A stretch of DNA of 64,000 bases from Microdochium bolleyi (Eukaryota > Ascomycota > Sordariomycetes > Xylariales > Microdochiaceae): contig KQ964249.1 of the NCBI GenBank assembly GCA_001566295.1, forward strand, positions 1,178,001-1,242,000, in the 5' to 3' direction. Positions within the stretch are counted from its first letter, which is position 1. Every line of letters starts with the position of its first letter. A program made the position numbers and the translations under genes. The notes under the pieces were generated by a model. It saw nothing but the letters and a program-made list of their open reading frames with translations, did no database searches and was not told where the DNA came from. This document shows positions 46,149-55,633 of the stretch, in pieces.

Positions 46149-46774
46149 TTGATGATGATTGCAACGATTATACCCCAGTTTGTCCATTTAGAGATGGTCC
46201 TAGCAAAATGAAGTTCCCTGCGCTTCGCAGATCAGTCACAATTTCCGTACAGCTACGATTGCTACCAAAGAATGCAGAAAAAAAAGCTTGCAGTGATGTG
46301 ACTGTGATCTTTTTTTCGAGAATGGAGCTTCTAGATCTACTCGATTGCCACAAGGACGAATGTGTACTATATGATTCCAGATCATTCGCCTTGTACAGTC
46401 AATTCGTGCTGATGGCGATCAGGGTCTCCCGCCACTTGGCTGCTGTCATGCCCCACTTTTCTGTGCTCCTGCCTGTCAGCCCACCCAGCCAGGGTCGGTG
46501 TTGCCTGGTTGCCTGTGTTGACTTGCGAGGCTCTCTGCACATCTGCCGTCCTCATCATCACGCACACAACTTCGCCGCTTCTTGCATACCATAGTGGATC
46601 GCCCAAGCAGGCACGGGGATGCTGCCTGGTCTAGCGGGGCAATCGCGTACGATTCTTGTTCTTGCAACCGGACAGTGGCATATAAGACTGCGGAGGTCCG
46701 AAACCTGACTGTTGTAACCGGCACCAGTGTCTTCCGTGTCGGCCACACACCTCGATCCGCCTATCCTCACTAAG
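46149..46774. other. Intergenic region between the permease and the F-box gene
   Basis: About 630 bp. The first half is AT-richer and includes A- and T-runs near 46277-46317, likely the permease 3' UTR and terminator. No gene recognised. Confidence 0.45.
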
Positions 46775-48367
46775 ATGGCTTCGAAAACTTCAGATTGGCT
46801 TCTGAAGTCGCCAGTCGAAGTGATTGTCCTTATCGCGTCGCACCTGCCCACTATCGACTACTGCTCGCTCCGCCGAACCTGCAAGCATGTGGAATCCGCC
46901 CTCTTCCACGCCTTCGCAACAGAGTTCTTCAAGCGGCGCCAGTTCATGCTCACCGAGTTCAGCCTGCAGGCACTCATTGATATCTCCCAGTCACGTCTGG
47001 CGTCGAGCGTCGAGTATGTGTCCCTCAGTACCGACAAGCCTCGGCTTGATCAGTTCCGGAACAACTCGTTCCGTCACGCACGGCTGGACAAGTATGAGCA
47101 GGCACTCCAGCAGAACCGCTTCCACGAGGAGTATGAGAGCCACAATGCACTCGTGACCTCGGGCCGCGACTACGCGATGCTCCTCGAGGGCCTCAAGAAC
47201 CTCCCCAATCTGCAGGCCTTGAGCCTTCGCGACTTCCAGTCTATTGGGCGATATCGAGATGGCAGAGACGCTCGGTGGCGCCCGTATGGCTCTACGACAT
47301 TCTTTCAACGGACATCGATCCCTACCGACTCAGACACCAGGCTGTATAGATATCAGACTGGCATGGGCGGCCCGATGCACATGTCTAGCCCCATCGAAGA
47401 AGCCGAGCTGCTCTACCTCAAGCACCTACTCACCACCCTACTACGGCTTGTAGGCGCGCTAGCTGCCGAGGGTCCTGTCTCGCGGTTCGAAGTCATCCTG
47501 AGAAAATTGGCCCTGAGCGATGGTGCGTTCGCGATGCCCGGCCCTGTTCGTGGAGCCATCCTCCCAGCTATGACACACCTCAAGGCGCTATTTCTGGATC
47601 TGTGCACAATGGCACCGCCGACCATGGTCGAAGATAGCGAGAGCGGCATCCGGAACAGCTACAACTATCACTTACTTCAGTTGCTGGCCAGCACTGAAAA
47701 CATCGAGCATCTTCGGATTAACTGCAAAGATCCTCAGAGCAGGATTGGCGTCAACGAGCTCTTCACGTGGTTGGTCGCGCAATCAGACGAGGACGCTGCA
47801 AAAAGTCTCAGCTCTCGCCAATATCCCGGCCTTCCGCAGCTTCCGCCCCCGATAGGATTCCCGAAGCTGGAACGGATTGAGATTGGCTTTGCACTTCTCG
47901 AAGCAGACACACTCCTAGACTTGTTCAAGAAATTCAAGACTAGCTTGCAAGCTATTAACCTCCACAAGATCAATCTGGCGGCCACTCGCGAACAGCAGAC
48001 GGACAAGGTTAACTTGTGGGCGCGGCTGCTTAATGGCATGGCTGCGCTCGACTTGAGTTTGACATCGATTGTGCTGGAAGAAGTCGGCCAGGGCTCCGAG
48101 TCGTACAGATGCCTTCCCGTCAAGTTCAACAGCACCACCGGGCAGGATCGCAAGATGGCCTGGTCGGGCCGAGCTACCCTTCATGGCCTCAAGGATATTC
48201 ATACCGCTCTCGAGATCGAGTTCCCGGAGGACGAAGGCATGCATCCAGGGGTGCACATGACCGATGAGGACGAGGACGAGGAAGAGTTCGACGACATGGA
48301 CGACGTGGATGATATGGACGAGGGTGAAGGGAATGACGGCGATGCGTCGGGCGGCGATGGTGATTGA
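46775..48367 (+). CDS. F-box protein with acidic C-terminal tail
   Basis: A single-exon, 530-residue protein. The N-terminus has an F-box-like segment (about residues 10-45: LLKSPVEVIVLIASHLPTID, then CSLRRTCKHVESALF), which would bind Skp1 in an SCF ubiquitin ligase. The remainder has regularly spaced leucine-rich stretches (LPNLQALSLRDF, MTHLKALFLDLC, ENIEHLRINC, FPKLERIEIGF), like the irregular LRR-type halves of many fungal F-box proteins. The last 40 residues are almost all Asp, Glu and Gly. The frame extends upstream only from a GTG, so the ATG at 46775 is used. The substrate is unknown. Confidence 0.75.
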   Translation: MASKTSDWLLKSPVEVIVLIASHLPTIDYCSLRRTCKHVESALFHAFATEFFKRRQFMLTEFSLQALIDISQSRLASSVEYVSLSTDKPRLDQFRNNSFRHARLDKYEQALQQNRFHEEYESHNALVTSGRDYAMLLEGLKNLPNLQALSLRDFQSIGRYRDGRDARWRPYGSTTFFQRTSIPTDSDTRLYRYQTGMGGPMHMSSPIEEAELLYLKHLLTTLLRLVGALAAEGPVSRFEVILRKLALSDGAFAMPGPVRGAILPAMTHLKALFLDLCTMAPPTMVEDSESGIRNSYNYHLLQLLASTENIEHLRINCKDPQSRIGVNELFTWLVAQSDEDAAKSLSSRQYPGLPQLPPPIGFPKLERIEIGFALLEADTLLDLFKKFKTSLQAINLHKINLAATREQQTDKVNLWARLLNGMAALDLSLTSIVLEEVGQGSESYRCLPVKFNSTTGQDRKMAWSGRATLHGLKDIHTALEIEFPEDEGMHPGVHMTDEDEDEEEFDDMDDVDDMDEGEGNDGDASGGDGD

Positions 48368-48751
48368 AGATACCCACACATCCTGCTTTTTCCAGCAGCT
48401 TGTGCGATGCGGCGTTCCTGCGGTGATTTAGCTACAACGCTTTGCCAGACGGCACTTCAAGCGGTTTAGCACATATAATTTTGAAGCTCACATATCGTCT
48501 CATCTCGTCTCCTTCCAAACTCTAGCCAAGTGCACACTTACACGCTGCGTAATGAAGGCCTGTCTAAGTTGTGAGCTCGGCGTTCCTGGCGACACAAGCT
48601 CAACCGCCGGCGCAAGCCGGCCACCTGGCAAGGCTCTTCGGAGTGGGCCAGTTGATTGATGCCATGCTCCTCGTTTCGCTCTTGACAGGCGCCCGGTACC
48701 CGGGAGAGAGCTTGAGGGAAGAAAGCCTCTTGTTCTTACAATGGCCACCAA

Positions 48752-48866
48752 GTATGTGCGTGCATGCATGTACGCTTATGTATGTGCATGTGTGTCTCAG
48801 ACACGGAAACAGTGGAAAAACACGCACACGAGTGTACAACGCACATATGCACACCACGTGCATATA
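48752..48866. repeat. Alternating purine-pyrimidine block with TG-rich and CA-rich arms
   Basis: A TG/GC/TA-alternating stretch (48752-48795) is followed after about 25 bp by a CA-alternating stretch (48820-48866). The two arms are roughly complementary, so they could pair as an imperfect hairpin or favour left-handed DNA. Seen directly in sequence; function unknown. Confidence 0.7.
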
Positions 48867-50133
48867 CGGGCTTTAGCGCAGGCGGTTCCGAGAGGAATTT
48901 TTTGAGAGTTTGTTTTCCTTTTTTCTCGGCCTGGGTTGCCTCTCTCGCTTGGCTACTATGCCGCATGACGATGATATATGAGGGGGGGGTTTGTTGAAAA
49001 GGAATAGAAAAAAAGTGGCGGTGAAGTAACTCGTTCTGAGTGAGACTGAGACCAGGGCGAAGGAAAAGGAAAATGGAACGGTCCGGCCCGGGCTTGGTGA
49101 TCTCGCGGTTCACCGGGAGAGGTCTTGTCTGTTCTTTCAGCCACGACGAGGTGGTGGTGGCGTGGGCATTTTTTCCGTCTCCAAGGCAGCTAGGGCACCG
49201 GCTTTTGTTTCGATGTGGGCATGGCTGGCGCATCGCGTGGTTTTTGATGAGACAAATTGTCCAGCCCCGAGACGCCGGGTTCTGATCCGGACGGGCTTTT
49301 TTTTTCCTTCCATCATCGGGCTGGGCTGAGAAGCGTTGTTTTTGTGGTTGTCTCCCGGGGGACAATGCTGTTTCTCGAGGAAAGGAAGTTTGGTTCGGTG
49401 CTAAATAGGTGGTGATACTCATCCCGACGCGTTTAGTCGACGGGGCCGTGATACAGCTTCGTCAGGATCAGTAAACTTGGCGCTCTCGCGGTTCGTTTTG
49501 ATGCATTATTTGCCCAGGGACTACACTTTCTAGGGATCTTTTTCTCGCCCTGCGGGACCTGCGGCATTGTCCCATCGCCTGACGCCTGTCCATACTCCGG
49601 AGCCGGCTCGCCGGACTGTCTGCTTGTGGGAACAGCCCCCGCCCAGGAAGAAGCAGCCCGAATCGATGAAGTGTAATCACAATTCGCCTAAAGAAGCATA
49701 CCTTTTCTCACGGCCCTCCTCAAAGTCCAGATCAGTCATCACCTTGAGCAGATTATCATTACAATATCGGCTACCCTTTCTAGGGCAATCCGGGGTCTGG
49801 CATGCTTTGTCCCGATTGGACCCTTTCCCAGATGCCGCCGTGCCGGTGTGCGGGGTGGGGCCGTGCTGTGCGTGTCCCGGGGGGAGATGACGGCTGGCCT
49901 GGCTAGCCTCAACTGGCACTATTTGGTGGGCGGGTGAGATTGGAGGTGGAGTGCTGCCCCCATAACCTCCTGCCGATGACAATCATTATGGATGCGTTTA
50001 CAGTAATTGCGTAGTATGCTGGAATCTTGTGCTATTCCAAATACATTCTAGGAACCCTTTGGCCGTTGGCCGTGTTTGGAGCAAAGCGGACGGAAAGCTC
50101 GTGCTCCGGTTCTTTAGCACGGCTTGCGTCTCT

Positions 50134-50155
50134 CATCATCATCATCATCATCATC
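50134..50155 (+). repeat. (CAT)7 microsatellite
   Basis: Seven CAT units plus one base, in non-coding DNA about 1 kb upstream of the secreted hydrolase start. Likely polymorphic between strains. Confidence 0.9.
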
Positions 50156-51152
50156 GTGACTACAGCACAACTTCCGGGCATTGTCCGTTCACCCCCTTTT
50201 CTTTCCCTCTGCCCCCCCTCTCTCTCTTTCCTTCTTGTGGTCAACCAGGTAGACCGCTGGGAACGAGAGACAGGCAGACAGATGTATGACTGCTTTCTCT
50301 GCCAACATCGGTAGGTACCTCCTGCAGGGCTCGGCCCGACGCATGGCGTCATCAAACTTGCTTCTCTCGCTGGCGTCTCGCTGCTGCTGCTGCTGCACTA
50401 ATGCAGTCACAGCAAGAATCGCCATTTCGTTTTCCCACGTAATGCTGCAGCTCGGAAGCGGACTGCCGCGGGCGCCTCTGCATACCTAAGTACCTACTTA
50501 TGCTTGTCTGATGGTGTGCATATTAGCGTTCTGTGTGGTCGTCGCCCGGCGCGCCGGGCTCCCGGCCGACTGCGGTGCTGTGGGTTTTGTTGGAAGTCCC
50601 GTTAGTAACGAGTCTGCACTCACATCTCCTATGTGCCGAGGAGCACGGCCTGTGATGGTGAATATTGGAAAGCGCAGATTCCCTTGGTCCGTACGCTCGA
50701 CAACTGGAAAGAGTAGGACCTGGACGATGCTCCCGCGCTAGTGAACGGGCGTCGATCCTGGACGAACCCTGCTTAGGCTCGGCACAATGGACGGGGATCA
50801 TGCCTGCATGGCTTACCTAGGTCTAGACCCACGAGCGCGATGCTGTCATTGCCGTTGCGCCGGGAAGGCAAAGGAAACGGACCAGCGGGAGCGGCGGCGG
50901 TTAGGATAAGAAGGGTGAGGTGCCCGGGTCAGGTCACGCCGTCGTAACCCGATATCACCCAGAATCTTGAGCATCATCTCTTATTTCGGAGACGATAACC
51001 TCTTTCTGATCTACAAGGCCTAGGTAACTTGTCGGACAGACCAAGCAAATCCACTTGACATTAGGAAACAGAAAGACGCTTGGATATCGAAGGGACGATA
51101 TCGACAACAAACCGGACAGGCCCTTTTGTCTGCAGCAACATCCCAGACCACA

Positions 51153-52551
51153 ATGGCTCGGTTCAGTCTCCTGGCCCTGCTGGCCACGGCCTACGCAACA
51201 GCTGTGACGGCGAAATCCTGCACGAACGTGACCGTGCCGGTCACCGTCTCGGCCCGTAACGGCAGATTCGACTTACAGCCGCCCTCGAACAACATCGACG
51301 TCACCGACTTCATCCTCAAGCTCGGCAGGCGAGGAGCCAACTACACCCAGGAGGTCTTGAAGGAGGCAAGTCCCAAACCGTGTCAGCACAATCTCAGGCC
51401 CCGGAGACTAACACGAGCTGCACGTCTGCTCTGTTACAGATGTACACAGTCAGTGGCACGTACAAGATCGCCGCGACATACTGCGAGCCCAAAGCAAATC
51501 ACCAGGGAAGCGTGCTCCAGGTCCTCACGCACGGCGTCGGTTTTGACCGGTCGTACTGGGACTTCCCCTACAACAACTACAACTACAGCTACGTGAACCA
51601 GGCCCTCGCGCGGGGCTACAGCACCTTTTCCTACGACCGCTTCGGCATCGGGCAGTCCCAGCACGGCAACCCGATCGACGTGGTCCAGTCATGGCTCGAG
51701 ATCGCGATCCTGGAAGAGCTCACGACGCTGCTCCGCAAGGGCAAGATCTCCGGGATCGCCGCCAAGAAGCCGGCCAAGGTCGTCCACGTCGGCCACAGCT
51801 TCGGCTCGATCCAGTCGTACGCCCTGGCCGCGGCCCGGCCGGAGCTGAGCGACGGGCTCGTGCTCACCGGCTTCACGCAGGTGGCCGACTACGTGCCGTG
51901 GTTCCTCTTCGGGGCCAACTTTGTGGGCGTCAACACCCTGCCCGCCCTGGCGGGCAAGTATACGCAGCCCGGATACATCGCCCCGCAGAACATGTCGGGC
52001 GTGCACCAGAACTTCTTCGCGCCGGACAACTTTGACCCAAAGATCCTCAAGACCGCGTACGCGCTCGGGCAGCCAGTGACGTACGGCGAGCTGCTAACCC
52101 TGGGCGCTCCCGCTTCGGTCAAGTCCGGGTTCACGGGTCCAGTGCTGGTCATCACGGGAGGTGAGTCTGGCCCTTTCCCTATTTTTCGATGTTGTGGTGG
52201 TACATAGCGGGTGTTTTAAATTCTAGATGGGTGACTAATGTCGAGTGCCTGTTTGATTCAGACTATGACCTTCCCTTCTGCGGCGGCAACTGCACGATGC
52301 CGGGCTCAACGCTACTCGAGAATTCGAAGCCGTTACTCAGCAAGTCGTCGCACTTTGAGACCTTTGTCGTGCCCGAGTCAGGTCACGGGCTCAACTTTGT
52401 AAGTGTCTGGCTTATGCGACTCCGTGCCTCGCCGTCACGTGGATATGAAGTAGTGAAGCTGACACAAGATTTTTACCATTGACAGGAGTACTCATGGCCA
52501 ACGACGTACGGGAAGATTCTGGGGTTCTTGGACGCTCAGATCCGGAAGTAA
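51153..52551 (+). CDS. Secreted alpha/beta-hydrolase-fold enzyme
   Basis: Four exons: 51153-51365, 51440-52160, 52262-52398 and 52486-52551, giving 378 residues. A signal peptide (MARFSLLALLATAYATAVTA) directs it out of the cell. The mature protein has several N-glycosylation sequons (NVT, NYT, NYS, NMS, NCT). The fold motifs are present: oxyanion-side VLTHGVGFDRSYWD, nucleophile elbow VGHSFGS with Ser191, the acid region GDYDLP (Asp312/314), and His353 in ESGHGLNF. Substrate cannot be told; relatives are annotated generally as hydrolases. The first intron (51366-51439) uses a GC donor (GAG|GCAAGT), the commonest non-canonical type. With it the protein reads EVLKE-MYTVSGTYKIAATYC, a sensible continuation. 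Other introns are canonical. Confidence 0.82.
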
Positions 52552-53801
52552 ACGTAAGATTGGGTGTACTTATTAGAGTAAGTCGTGGACGGCTGGGCAT
52601 TTCGCATGTGTCAAGAGACGGTTGATCAGGGTCGGGACTGGTGATGCCGGGAAGACTGATCTGTGGGGTTGTTTCTTTGGGGTTTGTTTCCGGAGAGATC
52701 TCGGCACTGATGCATCCGCAGCTCCGCAGAATAAAGAGACTGAAGTTGTCGTTCCGCTCGCTGCCAAGTGACGTTTCTAATAATAGGAGGGACACCAAAC
52801 CGCCGGGGAAGGAACGACGACCGGCGTGGCTTAGTAATGTGGTGGAGCGGTCAAGTTGTGCGAGCCAGTGTGACACCCCTGACAGTCCCTCTTTGGGCAT
52901 AAGTACCAGGGTGCCGGGTGCAGGCGGAGAAGACCGGCTTAGCGATGGGTGCAGACTGTGGCAGGGATTGAAAGACTGCCGTGCCTGTATTGGCAGGAGA
53001 GAAACAGACAACGGCAAACCCGCCTGTTCTGCGGTCAGCTGCCTTTGCGTATGGCCAGAGCCCCTGGATGGCAACATTGTAAGCTGCTCTGGCGTGCTCG
53101 GAAATGCAACGTCAAGCGACGATGCATGTGACAGGACACGAGACGGCATTGGGCGATAGCCCCGGCTTCCGAGCAGCAAATGAGGGGGAAAGGATGGGAA
53201 ATCTTAAATCTTCCAGAAAGCCGATGGAAACAGGCGGCGGCGACTGGCATGACAGCGATGACGCGATGGCTCTCGCGTGCCACACACCAGCTTACCAAGC
53301 CTGGAACATGGAGAATTGCGCCCTCCCGCACGCATTCCTCTGCCCTTCCCGCGCCTTCGAGACGGACGGCAGGGCCTCAAGTAGTCACTCGGCCGCGCCC
53401 TGTGCTGGGAGCCCTGTCGCTGGTGCCGAAGATCCCATGCATGGCACCCCACCTTCTCCATCCGAGCGGCCTTCTCGAAGGGCAGCGACGGCGTTGGCGT
53501 CGCCAAATATTTACATAAGAGTCGGCGCTGGGTTTTCCAAAGGTGGATTCCCAGGTCACAGCTCGCGCTTATCAGACAGAAACTTTTGCTCAGCTTGCAA
53601 CATCGCCCTGTCTCATCACGACACCCGGGCACATTCTCCCCTCGTCCAGAGCTACATAAAAGCAGACCACCCCGCGTTGGTGACCCAGTCCAGTCCCGGC
53701 CACCTCCTTCCCACCTGCATACTTAGCAAGCCGTCAGTCGCTCAGCCCGCCCTGCCTCACCACAAAGCAATTGGCAATTCTCGACCAGGAAATCATAAAC
53801 C
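52552..53801. other. Intergenic region upstream of cystathionine gamma-lyase
   Basis: About 1.25 kb. Open frames of over 170 codons occur on both strands but have Ser/Pro/Arg-rich, motif-free translations and poor starts. A TATA-like element lies near 53655. No transposon or repeat recognised. Confidence 0.45.
53655..53662 (+). promoter_or_regulatory. Possible TATA element of the cystathionine gamma-lyase gene
   Basis: CATAAAAG in the context GCTACATAAAAGCAG, about 145 bp upstream of the ATG at 53802, followed by a C/T-rich leader. A degenerate match only. Confidence 0.3.
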
Positions 53802-55058
53802 ATGGCCGTCTCCAACGATTCAGAGTCTGTCGTGACCCCGCCCCGCGCGCCTTCGCCCGCCTACGGCTTCGGCACCCTCGCCGTCCACGCCGGCGCGCCC
53901 CACGACCCGACGACCGGTGCCGTCATTGAGCCCATCTCCCTGTCGACAACCTTCAAGCAGTCGAGCGTCGGCCAGCCCGTCGGCGAGTACGAGTACTCGC
54001 GCTCGTCCAACCCCAACCGCGACAACTTCCAGGCTGCCGTGGCCGCCCTTGAGCACGCAAAGCACGCCCTCGCCTTCGCCAGCGGCAGCGCCGCCACGGC
54101 CACCATCCTCCAGAGCCTCGCCAGCGGCTCCCACGTAATCAGTGTCAGCGACGTCTACGGCGGCACCCACCGCTACTTCACCCAGGTCGCAAAGGCCCAC
54201 GGCGTCAACGTCACCTTCACCCCGCAGATCGAGATTGACATTGCCGAGCACATTCGTGACAACACCCGCCTTATCTGGATCGAGTCCCCCAGCAACCCGA
54301 CCCTGCGCCTCGTCGACATCCGCGCCGTCGCCACCGCTGCCCACGCCCGCGGTGTCCTCGTCGTTGTCGACAACACCTTCCTCAGCCCCTACGTGCAGAA
54401 CCCGCTCGACCACGGCGCCGACATCGTCGTCCACTCCGTGACCAAGTACATCAATGGCCACAGCGATGTCGTCATGGGCCTCGCCGCTTGCAACTCGGAC
54501 GAGCTGCGCAACCGCCTCGCCTTCCTCCAGAACGCCGGCGGTGCCGTGCCCTCGGCCTTCGACTCGTGGCTCGCCCACCGTGGCGTCAAGACGCTGCACC
54601 TTCGCGTGAAGCAGTCCACCATCAATGCCACCGCCGTCGCCAAGGCTCTCGAGGCCAGCCCGCACGTCATCAGCGTCAACTACCCCGGCCTCGACTCCCA
54701 CCCGCAGCGCGCGATCGCCCTGAAGCAGCACCGCGATGGCATGGGCGGCGGCATGCTCTCCTTCCGCATCAAGGGCGGAAGGCAGGCTGCTGAGCGCTTC
54801 TGCCAGCTCACCAAGATCTACACGCTCGCCGAGAGTCTGGGCGGTATCGAGTCGCTCGTCGAGCTGCCGAGCGCCATGACCCACGCTGGCATCCCGCAGG
54901 CTGATCGTGAGGCCGTCGGTGTCTTCGACGACCTGGTCCGGATAAGCAGCGGTATCGAGGAGTCCGAGGATCTGGTTCGCGACGTCGAGCAGGCCCTCAT
55001 CGGTGCGGTAAACAGCACCAAGGCGAATGGCTCGAACGGAACCAACGGATCTGCGTAA
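53802..55058 (+). CDS. CYS3: Cystathionine gamma-lyase
   Basis: A single-exon, 418-residue PLP enzyme of the Cys/Met metabolism family. It splits cystathionine to cysteine, 2-oxobutyrate and ammonia in reverse transsulfuration (CYS3 in yeast, mecB in Aspergillus). It shows FGTLAVHAGAPHDPTTGAV, the cofactor-binding YEYSRSSNPNRD, FASGSAAT, SVSDVYGGTHRYF, IWIESPSNPTLRLVD, VVDNTFLSPY, and the PLP lysine K215 in HSVTKYINGHSDVVMG. SLGGIESLVELPSAMTH near the C-terminus is typical of gamma-lyases. The tail ends in Asn/Gly/Ser repeats. Cystathionine gamma-synthase and beta-lyase are alternatives within the family, but length and N-terminus fit CYS3 best. Strong C-ending codon bias suggests high expression. 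Confidence 0.9.
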   Translation: MAVSNDSESVVTPPRAPSPAYGFGTLAVHAGAPHDPTTGAVIEPISLSTTFKQSSVGQPVGEYEYSRSSNPNRDNFQAAVAALEHAKHALAFASGSAATATILQSLASGSHVISVSDVYGGTHRYFTQVAKAHGVNVTFTPQIEIDIAEHIRDNTRLIWIESPSNPTLRLVDIRAVATAAHARGVLVVVDNTFLSPYVQNPLDHGADIVVHSVTKYINGHSDVVMGLAACNSDELRNRLAFLQNAGGAVPSAFDSWLAHRGVKTLHLRVKQSTINATAVAKALEASPHVISVNYPGLDSHPQRAIALKQHRDGMGGGMLSFRIKGGRQAAERFCQLTKIYTLAESLGGIESLVELPSAMTHAGIPQADREAVGVFDDLVRISSGIEESEDLVRDVEQALIGAVNSTKANGSNGTNGSA

Positions 55059-55633
55059 GCAGCTTCGTCCAAGATTGGCTTACAACATCGATATCCTCAA
55101 ACGTCGGGGCTATAAATGACAAAAACAAAAGCATCATCAAGCGAAAATATCAATAGACATGGTCTGCATTATCCATGTTGGCGTTATATAGGGTTTGCTT
55201 TCAAGGGATCTGGCACAGCTCGCAATGTTAGAGAAGGATTTCCAGCAGGCGATGGTGATAATCTCGGACAGGATGACCACGCAAGGCTGATTTAGGATAG
55301 ACGAATTGATGACACTCCGACCACTGGAATGTGGATCGGGCAGTACTTCCAAGCAGCAAGCTCTTCTATGCGCGATGTCTTGCGTGGCGGCCCTAATCAC
55401 TTTCTTGTCGTCCGTTGAAGCGAAATGCTCACAAGACAGCCTCTCGGAAGGACGACACGCACCACCGCTGACTAGCTGACATCCCCAGGAAGCATTTAGA
55501 CTATGTGGTCCTCGCCGCCATTTCACCAGTACGCTCTCGAATTAAACTCCAAAGACTCTATAGTCGACATCATCTTACGAATAGCTCGACATCCCCCTGT
55601 TGCGGCAAAAAGACAATCTGGTAGCTTGTAAAA
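55059..55633. other. Convergent 3' region between CYS3 and the ammonium transporter
   Basis: About 575 bp shared by two converging 3' ends. No gene, repeat or RNA recognised. Confidence 0.45.

Larger units (their letters stand above)
48368..51152. other. Long intergenic region upstream of the secreted hydrolase
   Basis: A 2.8-kb region with no recognisable gene. It contains an alternating purine-pyrimidine block (48752-48866), a (CAT)n tract at 50134-50155, and several AGGTACCT/ACCTAGG-type palindromes between 50313 and 51024. One 228-codon ATG frame on the minus strand (48736-49422) is open but has no family resemblance. Confidence 0.45.

Noticed and set aside
46625..46700. tRNA-like A box (TGGTCTAGCGG) upstream of the F-box gene
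   Set aside because: No matching B box (GGTTCRANYCC) at the right distance and no cloverleaf can be drawn.
52412..53179. Open frame of about 255 codons on the minus strand behind the hydrolase gene
   Set aside because: It starts at TTG, overlaps the hydrolase's last exon antisense, and translates to Ser/Pro/Leu-rich sequence with no motif.
53104..53835. 243-codon plus-strand frame running into the cystathionine gamma-lyase start
   Set aside because: It crosses the lyase ATG in another frame and covers the expected promoter and leader; composition only.
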